NCBI RefSeq assembly: GCF_029946505.1
Contig: NZ_JARZHG010000015.1
Location: forward strand, 186,001 to 250,000
Direction: 5' to 3'
DNA length: 64,000 nt
Origin: Polyangium sp. y55x31
GTDB lineage: Bacteria; Myxococcota_A; Polyangia; Polyangiales; Polyangiaceae
In this document: positions 10,648 through 19,636 of the stretch, piece after piece
Layout: the number at the start of each line of letters is the position of its first letter
Numbering within the stretch: the stretch's first letter is position 1
Program-made: the position numbers and the translations under genes
Notes under the pieces: model-generated
The model's input: only the letters and a program-made list of their open reading frames with translations
The model's database searches: none
Told to the model about the DNA's origin: nothing

Positions 10648-11601
10648 CTACTCCTCCGGATCCAGATCCGGACGGCGCTCCCCCATTCCGATCCCCCACC
10701 CCATCGAATACCGCGCGTTGATCTCGCAGCGCGGATTGAACTGCAAATTCCCCTTCTCGTCCCGCCAGCGGAACGCGTCGAGTCCGAACGGCCCGAAATA
10801 CCCCGCGGCCGCGAGCGCGGCGCCCGCTTGCTCGACCGCCTGCGCGAGGAGCTCCGTCTCCTCCCGGCCAATCTCCCCGGGCTTCGCGGGGCGCGTCGCG
10901 AGCCACGTCCCGTCCGGCGCCGTCTCCTGCCACGTCGGCGCGCCGAGCGAGGTTCGCCCCTCGCGTGACACGAACCCGTGCCAACCGAAATCGGCCACGC
11001 GATCGACCCACGGCTCGACCACGAGCGCGCCGAACGAGCGCAAGGACGCTTCAATCCAGCCTCGCGCCGCGCCGAGCACCTCGTCCTCCCGCGCCCGCCG
11101 CCGCCCGCGCCCCGCGAATCCATGCGGCCTGCGCAAAAGCCAGTTTCCCCCCGGCGACGGCGCCGCGAGCGCCTCGCGCACCTCGTCGAGCGTCGCCACC
11201 GTTCTTTGCCCCGGCAGCGTCGCTCCGAGCGCGAGCGAAAATCGCCGATCGTTCACCCGGCGCAGCACCTCGTACGCAGGCGCCGCGGGCACACGCGCCC
11301 CTGCTTGCGCGAGCGCCGCGAGCGCGCGCGGCGTCGGCAACCACGCCCTTCCAACGGCCCCCTCCGCGCGCTTTGCCTCGTCCGGATCACCAAACAGCAA
11401 TATATCGGTCGGACGCACCAATGCCCCGAGCCGCCCCGCGAGCTCCGGCAGCCGCGCCCGCGCCGCTGCCCCGAGCGTCCGTCGTGCGTCTTCCAGCTCG
11501 ACCTCCGCGCCGAGGTTCAGGAGCCACGCGGTTCGGGGGTTTGGGGGCGTAGCTCGGCTCGTCCGAGCGTAGTCCCCAAGCGTCGTCAACGAGGCGCCCA
11601 T
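10648..11601 (-). CDS. ATP-grasp-like protein, last gene of the Tol-Pal transcription unit
   Basis: A 317-residue protein I read as an ATP-grasp enzyme. A middle lysine/glycine region (WLLRRPHGFAGRGRRR) is followed by VVEPWVD, and near the C-terminus comes a metal-binding-like segment (GLDAFRWRD, then LQFNPRCEINARYSMGW), where Asp, Asn and Glu would bind Mg-ATP as in other ATP-grasp folds. Substrate unknown. The ATG at 11601 overlaps the 3' end of the DUF455 gene by 16 nt, so the pair are translationally coupled. The longer frame to 11718 lies wholly inside the DUF455 gene and is not needed. Confidence 0.65.
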   Translation of the reverse strand: MGASLTTLGDYARTSRATPPNPRTAWLLNLGAEVELEDARRTLGAAARARLPELAGRLGALVRPTDILLFGDPDEAKRAEGAVGRAWLPTPRALAALAQAGARVPAAPAYEVLRRVNDRRFSLALGATLPGQRTVATLDEVREALAAPSPGGNWLLRRPHGFAGRGRRRAREDEVLGAARGWIEASLRSFGALVVEPWVDRVADFGWHGFVSREGRTSLGAPTWQETAPDGTWLATRPAKPGEIGREETELLAQAVEQAGAALAAAGYFGPFGLDAFRWRDEKGNLQFNPRCEINARYSMGWGIGMGERRPDLDPEE

Positions 11602-12389
11602 TTGTCGAGCTCCTGCAAAAACAGCTCGGGAAACCCCGCGCGAATCCGATCCGCTCGATTGAGCGGCGTCCCTCGCATCACCATCGGCGACAGCGGCTCC
11701 GGCAGATGCGCGCGCCACGCCTCGAAATCGAGCCCCTCAGTAAAACGCCGGAACCACCGCAGCCCGAAGCGCACGTGCGGCACCTCCTCGGCGCAGACGA
11801 TCTCCTGGATACGCGCCCCCTCCTCGTCCCCGATCGCGCGAAATCGCCCGGCGAACCGCGCCGTATGGTCGAGGTTCCCCCCTTCGAGCCCCATGCCCAT
11901 CACGGCCGCGAAATGCGCCGGCGATTTCGACCGCGGCACCCGCTCCCAGAACCAGTCCCGCACCGGAAACTCCCCGAATGCGTGACCGAGCCCCTCCATG
12001 TACCGCGCATACATCGCCATGTGACGGATCTCGTCCCCGGCGATCCGCAAAAGCCCCTTCTTGAAGGCCCTCGGCGCCTCTGGAAACGCGAGCAGCGCCC
12101 AGGCCATCAGCTCGGCGGCCTGCAATTCGTGATGCAGGAACGTGTGCACGAGCTGCGCCCGCCGCGCCGGGTCCCGGATCGCATCCGGCCCCGGCGATTT
12201 GTGCGCCCGTTTCGCAATCTGGAGCGAGCTCGGCCTCCCCGGCCGCTCGATCCGCCGCGCGGGCGCATCCTCTTCCCATCCCGCGGGCACGGGCGGCGGG
12301 GCGAGCTTGTGCCCGAGCTCCTCGCTCGTCACGTAATCGTATGCCCAGCGCTCTGCCGTCCCTTCCGGCGGGATCGGGATGTCCATCAC
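11586..12389 (-). CDS. DUF455 ferritin-like protein
   Basis: A 267-residue all-helical protein with ferritin/rubrerythrin-like metal ligands spread over helices: FLHHELQAAEL, GDEIRHMAMY and CAEEVPHVRFG. These Glu and His residues match the E...ExxH logic of diiron carboxylate proteins and the DUF455 family. A role in oxidation or hydroxylation chemistry is possible but not shown. It starts 11 nt after the tolB stop and overlaps the following ATP-grasp gene, so it belongs to the Tol-Pal operon in this genome. DUF455 and ATP-grasp are not canonical Tol-Pal partners. Confidence 0.8.
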   Translation of the reverse strand: MMDIPIPPEGTAERWAYDYVTSEELGHKLAPPPVPAGWEEDAPARRIERPGRPSSLQIAKRAHKSPGPDAIRDPARRAQLVHTFLHHELQAAELMAWALLAFPEAPRAFKKGLLRIAGDEIRHMAMYARYMEGLGHAFGEFPVRDWFWERVPRSKSPAHFAAVMGMGLEGGNLDHTARFAGRFRAIGDEEGARIQEIVCAEEVPHVRFGLRWFRRFTEGLDFEAWRAHLPEPLSPMVMRGTPLNRADRIRAGFPELFLQELDKWAPR

Positions 12390-12399
12390 GACGTGCTCG

Positions 12400-13737
12400 T
12401 CAGTTCTTAGGCTCGTTCTTCAGCTCGACCCCGCGTCCGGGAGGGAGTGGATCCCATCGTAACGAATCTCCGACGAGTGTCGAGATCCGCTTGGGCCTGC
12501 CGCCGTCGAGCCGCATCACGTAGAGCCCCGGCCCCTCGCCCGACGTCCGCGTCGAGAAAAAGGCCACGAGCCGCCCGTCGGGGCTGCACGCCGGATATCC
12601 ATTGCGCCCTTGCCCCTGCGTCAGCCGCACCATCGCGCGCCCGCGTTCGTCCGTCGACACGAGGTCCGTATCTTTGCCGACCCCCACCGCGAACACCGCC
12701 CGCACCCCGTCCGGGTGATTGCAGAACGTCGGAGCCGACGCGAACAAACCATCCGGCGAAATGGGTTTGTCCTCCACGTAGATTCGTTGCCCGAACCGCC
12801 CCTCCCCCGAATACGCGAGCTTGCCGCTCGGCGTGAACGTCGGCCGGAGGGCCATGCCCACCTCGCTCGCGGGCGCGAGGCTCGCGAAATCCGGGCCCAC
12901 GAACATCTTGATCGTGCCCCCGTCCGCGACCGACACGGCGACACGCGACCTGTCGCGCGAAAACGCGAGCCCGTACACCGAGCCCTTGACGGGCAAATCC
13001 ACCGCCCGCCCGCTCGCCGTCCGGATGCGATATTCCCCGTTTTGCGCGCTCGCCGCCCAGTAAAGCTCGTCCCCTTTTCCAAACGCCGGCGCGACCGCGA
13101 TCTCCTCCGTCGGTGAAACCGGCTTCGGATCGTGCCCATCTGCATCGACCGTGAACACGCGCCGCAGCTTGCCCACCCCCGCGACGAACGTCATCCGGCT
13201 CGCGAACCCGCCATTTTGCCCCGTCAGCGCCCCGATCACGAGATCCGAGATCCGGTGCGCCTCCTCTCGCAGATCCGACGCCGGAATCAAAAACCGTTTG
13301 TCGAGAACGGCCGCCGCCCCGTTGCGCACGAAATACACCCGGGCCCGGAGCTCCACCTTGTCTTGCCCCGGCACCGGCCGCGCGCGCGCCTCCACGAGCG
13401 CCTCGACCTTCTTTTTCGCCCAGATCGAGACGTCGAGCGTCTCCGCGCCCCACGCCTCCTCCGGCGCGTCGTCGTCCGTGAGCACCTCGAATTCGCCCGA
13501 GAGCTCGAGATCACGCCGCGCCACGCTCCGCATGATCACGTCCTCCTCGTCCCAGCTCGACGAGGGCAGGACCGCGATCCGCGGCAAAGGCCGCGTCGCC
13601 CCGGCCACGACCACGATGTTGCCGAGCAGATCCTCCGGCGAAGGAGGCGTCTCCGCGGGCGCGGGCTCCTCCGCGAACGCGGAGACCGAGACCGACGAGA
13701 TAACGGCGAGGGCGAGCAGGGTCTTCTTCAATCGCAT
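12400..13737 (-). CDS. tolB: Tol-Pal system translocation protein TolB
   Basis: A 445-residue periplasmic protein with a Sec signal peptide (LLALAVISSVSVSAFA, cleavage near residue 22), an N-terminal alpha/beta domain (PRIAVLPSSSW) and a C-terminal WD40/PD40-like propeller whose blades end in motifs such as ACSPDGRLVAFFS and LYVMRLDGG. TolB shuttles between Pal and the inner-membrane TolQRA complex in envelope constriction. The start ATG lies inside the 3' end of the tolA-like gene (10-nt overlap). Sequence divergence from E. coli TolB is high, so the assignment leans on both the propeller and the operon. Confidence 0.88.
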   Translation of the reverse strand: MRLKKTLLALAVISSVSVSAFAEEPAPAETPPSPEDLLGNIVVVAGATRPLPRIAVLPSSSWDEEDVIMRSVARRDLELSGEFEVLTDDDAPEEAWGAETLDVSIWAKKKVEALVEARARPVPGQDKVELRARVYFVRNGAAAVLDKRFLIPASDLREEAHRISDLVIGALTGQNGGFASRMTFVAGVGKLRRVFTVDADGHDPKPVSPTEEIAVAPAFGKGDELYWAASAQNGEYRIRTASGRAVDLPVKGSVYGLAFSRDRSRVAVSVADGGTIKMFVGPDFASLAPASEVGMALRPTFTPSGKLAYSGEGRFGQRIYVEDKPISPDGLFASAPTFCNHPDGVRAVFAVGVGKDTDLVSTDERGRAMVRLTQGQGRNGYPACSPDGRLVAFFSTRTSGEGPGLYVMRLDGGRPKRISTLVGDSLRWDPLPPGRGVELKNEPKN

Positions 13738-14561
13738 CGCTCCGGCGTGCAGGTGAAGGTCAGCGAGATCTGGCTCTGGACGATGTCCGGGTAATTCTCG
13801 GGCGGCGGCGGCAATTCCTCGCCCCTTGCGCCCTCCAGCGCGGCGCGCGCCGCGGCATCGAATGCGGCCTGGCCCGAGGGCACGATCGCGAAGCTCGCGA
13901 CCGATCGCCCGCCCGAGAGCGTCACCGTCGCGGCCACACGGAATTTCGTAATTTCATCAGGCGACAAACCAGATCCCGAGACGCGGAACCTGCGGCTGAA
14001 CCAGCTCCGGATCTTCTCCCGGTAGATGTCCACCGCGCGCGCCTTCAAGGGATCCATCTCCGTCCCGCCCTTCACGCCGTCCTCGTGGCCTTTTTCATCC
14101 ACGTTCGGCGGGGGCTCGACCTTCGCGGGCTCCTCGATCGGCGTCTCGACGGCCTTCGCGACTTCGACCTCGGGCGGCGGCACCGGCGTCTTCGCCTCGG
14201 CCACCTCGATCTCTTTCGGCGGAATGGCCTCCTCGGTCTTCTCCGCCTTCGTCGAGACGAACGCTTTTTCCTCGACGCGGCGCTTCGCCCGAGGCTTCAG
14301 CCATCGATCCGGCAGCTTCGCCGGATCCCGCTTTCCGCCGAGCTTCAAGGCCGGCGCCGCGTCGAGGTCGAGCACGGGCACCACCTTCACGGGCACGCTC
14401 GGCCCCTTGTCGATCTCCGGCGCCAGTGCCGGCCGATCGAGATTCGCCGCGCGCAGGAGCAAGAGTGCCCCGCCCTGGAGCCCGACCGCGCAGATCACGG
14501 CCAGCACGATCTCGTGGGCCCGAAAATCGCTTTTCGTCGACGGCGCCGCGTCCGCGCTCAC
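13728..14561 (-). CDS. tolA: TolA/TonB-like energy transducer
   Basis: A 277-residue protein with an N-terminal cytoplasmic stub, one transmembrane helix (IVLAVICAVGLQGGALLLL), a long Pro/Glu/Lys/Val-rich periplasm-spanning stretch (about 85-160), and a C-terminal TonB/TolA-like domain (about 175-277: YREKIRSWFSRRF ... FRVAATVTLSGG ... FDAAARAALEGARG). It would couple the TolQR proton channel to TolB/Pal at the outer membrane. It is shorter than E. coli TolA and could equally be called TonB-like, but its place between tolR (ATGA overlap) and tolB (10-nt overlap) supports TolA. The last residues contain two Cys (TCTPERC). Confidence 0.8.
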   Translation of the reverse strand: MSADAAPSTKSDFRAHEIVLAVICAVGLQGGALLLLRAANLDRPALAPEIDKGPSVPVKVVPVLDLDAAPALKLGGKRDPAKLPDRWLKPRAKRRVEEKAFVSTKAEKTEEAIPPKEIEVAEAKTPVPPPEVEVAKAVETPIEEPAKVEPPPNVDEKGHEDGVKGGTEMDPLKARAVDIYREKIRSWFSRRFRVSGSGLSPDEITKFRVAATVTLSGGRSVASFAIVPSGQAAFDAAARAALEGARGEELPPPPENYPDIVQSQISLTFTCTPERCD

Positions 14562-14998
14562 CGGACCGCCTCCCGCCCCTCGTCGGGCTCCGGCTCGACC
14601 AGCAGATTGAGCCCCTGCACGCCCGCCGAGCGCGCCGCCGCGACCACGCGCGCGACCGCCGCATACCGCGCGTCCTTGTCGGCGCGGATGTAAAGCTCTT
14701 TCTCTTTTTGCACCCGCGGGTTCGTCGCGAGCACATCCTCGACGCTCGTCGTCACGTCGTCCTCACCAAAGAGGATTTTTTCCTCCTTGGTCACCGTCAC
14801 GACGAGCTTCGTGTCCTTGACGGGCGCCTCCGTCGCCTCGACCTGCGGCAATTCGACCCGCAGGCCCGACGCGAGCAGCGGCGCCGTCACCATGAACACC
14901 ACGAGCAGGACCAGCATCACGTCGACGAGCGGCGTGACGTTGATATCGCCGAACCCTTTTCCCCTGCCCCGCCTCGATCCGCCGGTCGACATGCCCAT
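14558..14998 (-). CDS. tolR: TolR/ExbD-family biopolymer transport protein
   Basis: A 146-residue protein with the diagnostic ExbD/TolR N-terminus: a basic Gly/Arg stretch, then INVTPLVDVMLVLLVVFM, a transmembrane helix carrying the proton-relay Asp (LVDVML), followed by APLL and a periplasmic domain. It works with TolQ as the proton-driven stator that energises TolA. Stop and next start overlap as ATGA. It sits 9 nt downstream of tolQ. Confidence 0.93.
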   Translation of the reverse strand: MGMSTGGSRRGRGKGFGDINVTPLVDVMLVLLVVFMVTAPLLASGLRVELPQVEATEAPVKDTKLVVTVTKEEKILFGEDDVTTSVEDVLATNPRVQKEKELYIRADKDARYAAVARVVAAARSAGVQGLNLLVEPEPDEGREAVR

Positions 14999-15007
14999 GA
15001 TTGGTCC

Positions 15008-15694
15008 CTAGCCCTGCGTGCTCGGCTTCGGCAGCGTCGCCGGCACCTCGGAGACGAGCGCGACCCAGCCCTCGCTCGCCGCCTCGATCGCCGACAGAAG
15101 CGCGTCGATCCGCTTGTTCAGCGCGTTGTACGCGACGACCGCCGGAATGGCCGCGGCGAGGCCAATCGCCGTCGCGATGAGCGCCTCGCCGATCGCGGGC
15201 GCCACGACCGGCAAGCTCGCGCTCTTCGCCTGCCCGATCCTCAAGAACGCATCCATGATCCCGTACACCGTGCCAAACAGCCCGACGAACGGCGCGGCCG
15301 AGGCAATCGTGGACAGCGAGGCCATGAGCGATCCGGCCCGCTGCTCCTGATCGACGAGCGCGCGTTTGGCCACGGAATCGAGCAATTTCGGGCTGCCCGC
15401 GCGTTTTCCGAGCTCGAGCACGACCACGGCGCCTGGAGCGTCCGCATACCGGCTCGCCGCGGCGAACAGCGCATCGGCCGAGAGCGCCTGCTTCGCCTCC
15501 TGCTGGAAACGCCGCTCCGCCCGGCTCAGCCGGCCGAGCTGCAGCGCCTTCAGGAGGGCGATGATCCAGACCATGACCGCCGCGGCCACGAGCAGCCAGA
15601 CCACGACGAACACAGGCCCGGACGAATGCAGGACGAGCGAGACCGGATCCAGACGGATCGGCGCCGCGGCGGTTTCGATCGGCGTATCGATCAT
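15008..15694 (-). CDS. tolQ: TolQ/ExbB/MotA-family proton channel protein
   Basis: A 228-residue protein with three transmembrane helices: one near the N-terminus ([18 protein letters not shown]) and two in the C-terminal half containing the family motifs [17 protein letters not shown] and [19 protein letters not shown]. It forms the pentameric channel with TolR. GAAGGAAACACC directly before the ATG provides the ribosome site; the start lies 12 nt after the pal stop. ExbB cannot be excluded by sequence alone, but the pal and tolB neighbours point to Tol. Confidence 0.92.
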   Translation of the reverse strand: MIDTPIETAAAPIRLDPVSLVLHSSGPVFVVVWLLVAAAVMVWIIALLKALQLGRLSRAERRFQQEAKQALSADALFAAASRYADAPGAVVVLELGKRAGSPKLLDSVAKRALVDQEQRAGSLMASLSTIASAAPFVGLFGTVYGIMDAFLRIGQAKSASLPVVAPAIGEALIATAIGLAAAIPAVVAYNALNKRIDALLSAIEAASEGWVALVSEVPATLPKPSTQG

Positions 15695-15706
15695 GGTGTT
15701 TCCTTC

Positions 15707-16273
15707 TCAGTCGGCGAGATACACGTCGACCTTGCGATCCTGGGCCCAACCTTCCTCGTCGACCCCGGTCGCCTCGATTTCCCCGCGCGACGACGTCTCC
15801 ACGCGCGACTTTTCGAGCCCCTTCTTGCCGAGGAAGTCCGCCACGTTCCCGGCGCGCTTCTGGCCGAGGCCGAAGTTGTATTCGGTCTCTCCGCGCGGAT
15901 CGGCGTGGCCCACGAGCTTCATTCCTTTGCCGGCGAGCGGGCCCGTCGTGAAGCAGCGGGCGAGCGCTTCGAGCGCCTTCGTCGCCTCCGGCTCGAGGTC
16001 GGACGAGTCGAACGCGAAACGCGCGCGCGGAATGTCGCCGCACGCCTTCACGATACGATCCTCGATGTGCACCGAGCCGGCGGTGGGGGTGGTCTTGTCC
16101 TTCCTCACGGGCGCGGCTTGCGTGTTCGCGACCGCGGGTGCTGCCGCGGCCGGGGCCTTCGGCGCGGCTGCCGCGGCGGCCGTGCTCGGCGTGGCCACGG
16201 GATCCGAACCACAACCGATCGAGAGCGCGGCGAGCGTGGTGCTGAGGAGGGTGATGACCTTGAGACGCGACAT
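15707..16273 (-). CDS. pal: Peptidoglycan-associated lipoprotein Pal (OmpA-like)
   Basis: A 188-residue outer-membrane lipoprotein. The signal peptide ends in SIGC, followed by an Ala/Pro-rich spacer and an OmpA-like peptidoglycan-binding domain: ARFAFDSSDLEPEA, then VGHADPRGETEYNFGLGQKRA with the Asp and Arg expected to bind diaminopimelate. The ATG at 16273 is chosen over upstream codons because GGAGGA lies 3 nt before it and the lipoprotein signal starts there. It is the first gene of the Tol operon here, whereas in E. coli pal follows tolB. Confidence 0.92.
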   Translation of the reverse strand: MSRLKVITLLSTTLAALSIGCGSDPVATPSTAAAAAAPKAPAAAAPAVANTQAAPVRKDKTTPTAGSVHIEDRIVKACGDIPRARFAFDSSDLEPEATKALEALARCFTTGPLAGKGMKLVGHADPRGETEYNFGLGQKRAGNVADFLGKKGLEKSRVETSSRGEIEATGVDEEGWAQDRKVDVYLAD

Positions 16274-16452
16274 GATTCCTCCGGCGGGACGCCCCCCGGC
16301 GTCCATCGAGTCGCGCTTACCACGTCGCTCGCGTTCGGGCACAAATTTGGCGAAACCCGAGCACTTGGTATACAGGCCATGATCGCAGCCCTCTTGACGT
16401 GAGGCGCGTCTCGGGCCTACGACTTCGTACGCTTCCCCGGAGGACCCCGACC

Positions 16453-17436
16453 ATGCCGATTCCCAAGATCCTCGAAGGCCGCCTCACGCTCCCCGTGATC
16501 GGCGCGCCCATGTTCATCGTCTCGGGCCCCGAGCTCGTCATTGCCCAGTGCAAGGCCGGCGTGGTTGGGTCCTTCCCGGCGCTCAACGCGCGCCCGAAAG
16601 AGCAGCTCGAAGTCTGGATCACGCGGATCAAAACCGAGCTCGACGAATACCGCGCGCAAAACCCCGGCGCCCGTGTGGCGCCGTTCGCGGTCAATCAGAT
16701 CGCCCACCGCTCGAATGATCGGCTCGAGCACGACATGGAGGTCTGCGTCCGGCACCAGGTGCCCATCATCATCACGAGCCTGCGCCCGCCGGCCGAGGTG
16801 GTGAAGGCCGTGCATTCGTACGGCGGCATCGTGCTCCACGACGTCATCAACGTGCGGCACGCCGAAAAGGCGATCGAGGAAGGCGTCGACGGCCTCATTC
16901 TCGTCTGCGCGGGCGCGGGCGGCCACGCCGGCATGCTCTCGCCGTTCGCGCTCGTCGCCGAGGTCCGCAAGTTCTACCAGGGCACGGTATGCCTCGCCGG
17001 CGCGATCTCCTCGGGCCGCGACGTCCTCACCGCGCAATCGATCGGCGCCGACCTCGCCTACGTCGGCACGCGCTTCATCGCCACCGAGGAAGCGAACGCG
17101 ATGCCCGAATACAAGCAAATGCTCATCGACACGACCGCGAAGGACATCGTCTATTCGTCCCTCTTCACGGGCGTCCACGGCAATTACCTCAAGCCCTCCG
17201 TCGCGGCGGCCGGGTTCGACCCGGACAACCTCCCCTCGGCCGACAAATCCACCATGAACTTCAACTCCGGCGGCAACATGGCGGCGAAGGCGTGGCGCGA
17301 CATCTGGAGCGCGGGCCAGGGCGTCGGGAGCATCACGGACGCCCCGAGCGTGGAGACGCTCGTCCGACGCATGCGCTCCGAATACGACGCCGCGTGCGGG
17401 GACATCCTCGACCGTTCGAGCGCCTTCCGCGGATAG
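16453..17436 (+). CDS. Nitronate monooxygenase family FMN enzyme
   Basis: A 327-residue TIM-barrel flavoprotein of the nitronate monooxygenase (former 2-nitropropane dioxygenase) family, which oxidises alkyl nitronates using FMN and O2. Family hallmarks: PVIGAPMFIVSGPELV at the N-terminus, a Gly-rich phosphate-binding region (VCAGAGGHAGMLSPFALV), AGAISSGRDVLTAQSIGADLAYVGTRF split by the barrel strands, and ATEEANAMPEYK. ATG 16453 follows GGAGGA with 8 nt spacing. It is divergent from pal and monocistronic by appearance. Confidence 0.93.
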   Translation: MPIPKILEGRLTLPVIGAPMFIVSGPELVIAQCKAGVVGSFPALNARPKEQLEVWITRIKTELDEYRAQNPGARVAPFAVNQIAHRSNDRLEHDMEVCVRHQVPIIITSLRPPAEVVKAVHSYGGIVLHDVINVRHAEKAIEEGVDGLILVCAGAGGHAGMLSPFALVAEVRKFYQGTVCLAGAISSGRDVLTAQSIGADLAYVGTRFIATEEANAMPEYKQMLIDTTAKDIVYSSLFTGVHGNYLKPSVAAAGFDPDNLPSADKSTMNFNSGGNMAAKAWRDIWSAGQGVGSITDAPSVETLVRRMRSEYDAACGDILDRSSAFRG

Positions 17437-17454
17437 ATCTGTCAAACCAATCAC

Positions 17455-18015
17455 TCAGGCGCGCGGCTTGCCCGCGACCGCGCGCTCGCCCTTCGCCAGG
17501 CCCTCGCGCGGAATCCCGAGCCGCTCGCGCAAATCCCCGAGCTGCATGTCGAGCAGCTCGTCGACCTTCATGCCCTGCCGGTAGAGCGCCTTCGCCGGTT
17601 TGGCGTCCTTGTACGCTTGCAGCATCCGGTTCGGCGCGAGCACACATCCCATCATCGCGGCCGAGGCGTTCAGCAGATACACGATCCACGTCTCGCAGCC
17701 GCCCATGAGTTCCCAGACGGCGATCTCGCCTTCGCCGACGAAATTGGCGCCGTACCCCGTCGCCACGTGATGCAAATCGTGCATCGCGATCGCCCAGCGC
17801 CGCGGCGGCGGGTTCGGGAGTTTTACCTTGTACCGCCCCCCGAAGATCATCAGCGAGAACGTCTCGGCCGTATATTCGTCCGTCGTGAAGCCATTTTCCG
17901 CGAGGTACACGTCCCGCGCCTGTCGCACGGTCAGCGTGGGAGGAAGCGGGCGATCACGCGGGAACAGCGGGGCCTCTGCGACGTCGTGCAGCGAGTCGAA
18001 CGTGGTCGTGGTCAT
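17455..18015 (-). CDS. Coq4-like protein with complete HDxxHx11E motif
   Basis: A 186-residue soluble protein. It contains HDLHH at 79-83 and Glu95, which reproduces exactly the HDxxH-X11-E metal motif of the Coq4 family (H79, D80, H83, E95). In eukaryotes Coq4 acts in ubiquinone head-group decarboxylation/hydroxylation. Outside the motif I see only loose resemblance, and no ubi or men gene is nearby, so the substrate is unknown. The ATG is followed by four Thr codons. It is convergent with nitronate monooxygenase, with 18 nt between the ends. Confidence 0.6.
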   Translation of the reverse strand: MTTTTFDSLHDVAEAPLFPRDRPLPPTLTVRQARDVYLAENGFTTDEYTAETFSLMIFGGRYKVKLPNPPPRRWAIAMHDLHHVATGYGANFVGEGEIAVWELMGGCETWIVYLLNASAAMMGCVLAPNRMLQAYKDAKPAKALYRQGMKVDELLDMQLGDLRERLGIPREGLAKGERAVAGKPRA

Positions 18016-18087
18016 CGCGCTCTCCCGGCCGGCGAGCGCCGGCCACGGGGAGACTATGGGGGCGCCCGGTCCCGGTTTCCACCCCGT

Positions 18088-18930
18088 TCATTCCAAATAA
18101 AGCCGCGCCGTGGTGCAGAACCGCGTGCGTGGATCGAATTCGAGCAGACCGATCCCACGCCGGCGCGCGCCCTGGGCCGTGAGCGTGCAGCGGAATCCCG
18201 TGAAGAACCCCGCGGAGATCGGGGCCTCGACCTCGAGCGAAGCGCCCGGACCGAGCGCATCGAAGAGGCTCCGCGGCGAGTGGCGCTTGCCCGGATCGAT
18301 CTCGATCCGCGGCGCTTCATCGGGGAAGAGCCCCCGCAGCCCCGCGAGATCTCGCTCTCGAATCGCGCGGCCGAGCTCCTCGGCCGCCGCGTGCCCGCGC
18401 TCGAACATGCCCCGCCAGAGGCCTTCGAGGTACGTCGACACATTGGAAAACCCCTGGATTCGCAGCATACGCGCCGTGAGCCCCGTCATCGCGATCAGGC
18501 TCGTCGGCCCGCCCCTGAGGGCCGATGCGGTGACGCCGCGCAGCTCCCAAAACGCCCGCATGCGCATGACCCGCAGCGCCCCATCGACCTCGCCGAGCTC
18601 GTAAATCAAATACGCCGGCAGCGCCACGCGCGCGCCGTTCGGCGTGCGCGTCGTGATGTTCACGTCCCGCACCACCGTGAGCTCTTGGACCACGTCGGCG
18701 AGCACCTCGAAGCGCACCTCGTTCGGCGCGATGTACACGTCGTAAAAGCGCCCGAGCTCGTCGTCGCCGTCTCGCGGGTCGGCGCCCTTCCGCGCGGGCG
18801 GCCCGCCCACCGGGTCCTCGACGACCGCGCCGTGCGCGAAGAGCCCCACCCAGCCTTCTTTGTCGTGCGCGGCGACGCGGTCGGGTGAGCTCTTCACGAC
18901 CGCGAGCACATCGTCTCGGCTCCATTCCAT
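18088..18930 (-). CDS. NTF2-like/SnoaL-fold protein
   Basis: A 280-residue protein whose first 140 residues match the SnoaL/ketosteroid-isomerase type of NTF2 fold: a helix, then KEGWVGLFAHGAVVEDPVGGP, typical of these small alpha+beta cones. A second, weaker NTF2-like unit may follow in the C-terminal half (AIRERDLAGLRGLF ... FTGFRCTLTAQG). Such folds serve as isomerases, cyclases or ligand-binding modules; no substrate is indicated. The start is ATG 18930; the frame is open for another 830 nt upstream, but that part runs antisense to the PNPOx gene and is spurious. Confidence 0.7.
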   Translation of the reverse strand: MEWSRDDVLAVVKSSPDRVAAHDKEGWVGLFAHGAVVEDPVGGPPARKGADPRDGDDELGRFYDVYIAPNEVRFEVLADVVQELTVVRDVNITTRTPNGARVALPAYLIYELGEVDGALRVMRMRAFWELRGVTASALRGGPTSLIAMTGLTARMLRIQGFSNVSTYLEGLWRGMFERGHAAAEELGRAIRERDLAGLRGLFPDEAPRIEIDPGKRHSPRSLFDALGPGASLEVEAPISAGFFTGFRCTLTAQGARRRGIGLLEFDPRTRFCTTARLYLE

Positions 18931-19068
18931 GCGCCGCGTATAACACGAAAGGGCCGGACAAGGGCAGCCGGAAGGCGCGCGGCCGGCCGCGGCGCCTCTG
19001 CTCGGCGAGCGCGGGGCTCGCGCGGCGCCCGTCCTGGCCTTATGCGTCTCGCTGGAGAGGAGGGGGGC

Positions 19069-19605
19069 ATGGCGAAAGACGGCAATGGTCAAGCGGCGGG
19101 GATGCGAAAGCTGAGGCGGCTCGTGAAAGGCATCCGCGTGGCGATGATGACCACGACCCACGGGGACGGCACCTTGCACAGCCGCCCGATGGCCACGTGC
19201 GAGGCGCTCGACGAGGACGGCGCGCTCTGGTTCTTCACGTCCTGCGAGACCGAAAAGGTGCGCGAGATCAACGCCGATCAGCACGTGAACATCGCATACT
19301 CCGATCCGAACGACGATCGATACGTCTCCATCGCGGGCATGGCTCGGGTCGTCCGCGACAAAGAAAAGATGCAGAAGCTCTGGAACCCGATGCTGCGCCT
19401 CTGGTTCCCGCGCGGCCTCGACGAGCCGGACATCGCCCTTTTGCGGGTCGAGGTCGACCGCGCGGAATACTGGGATCCCTCGGCGGGCCTGTTCTCCGCG
19501 ATCGTGAGCCGCGTGCGCTCGGCCGTCACCGGCTCGCCGGGATTCCCCGCGCGCCACGGCCGGATCGAGCTGAAGCACGGGGAGGAACAGCCGCGCGCGG
19601 CCTGA
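19069..19605 (+). CDS. Pyridoxamine 5'-phosphate oxidase-like (general stress protein 26-type) flavoprotein
   Basis: A 178-residue split-barrel flavoprotein of the PNPOx-like superfamily, close to the GSP26 group. Visible pattern: RVAMMTTTHGDGTLHSRPMAT, then ALWFFTSCETEKVREI and VNIAYSDPNDDRYVSIAG, which form the flavin-binding barrel. A long Trp-rich insertion (LWNPMLRLWFPRG) is typical of this subgroup. It probably binds FMN, F420 or heme; the reaction is not predictable. ATG 19069 is preceded by GGAGAGGAGGGG. It is divergent from the NTF2-like gene. Confidence 0.87.
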   Translation: MAKDGNGQAAGMRKLRRLVKGIRVAMMTTTHGDGTLHSRPMATCEALDEDGALWFFTSCETEKVREINADQHVNIAYSDPNDDRYVSIAGMARVVRDKEKMQKLWNPMLRLWFPRGLDEPDIALLRVEVDRAEYWDPSAGLFSAIVSRVRSAVTGSPGFPARHGRIELKHGEEQPRAA

Positions 19606-19636
19606 CCCGTCGAAATTTCCAGAGAACGCGCGCCCG

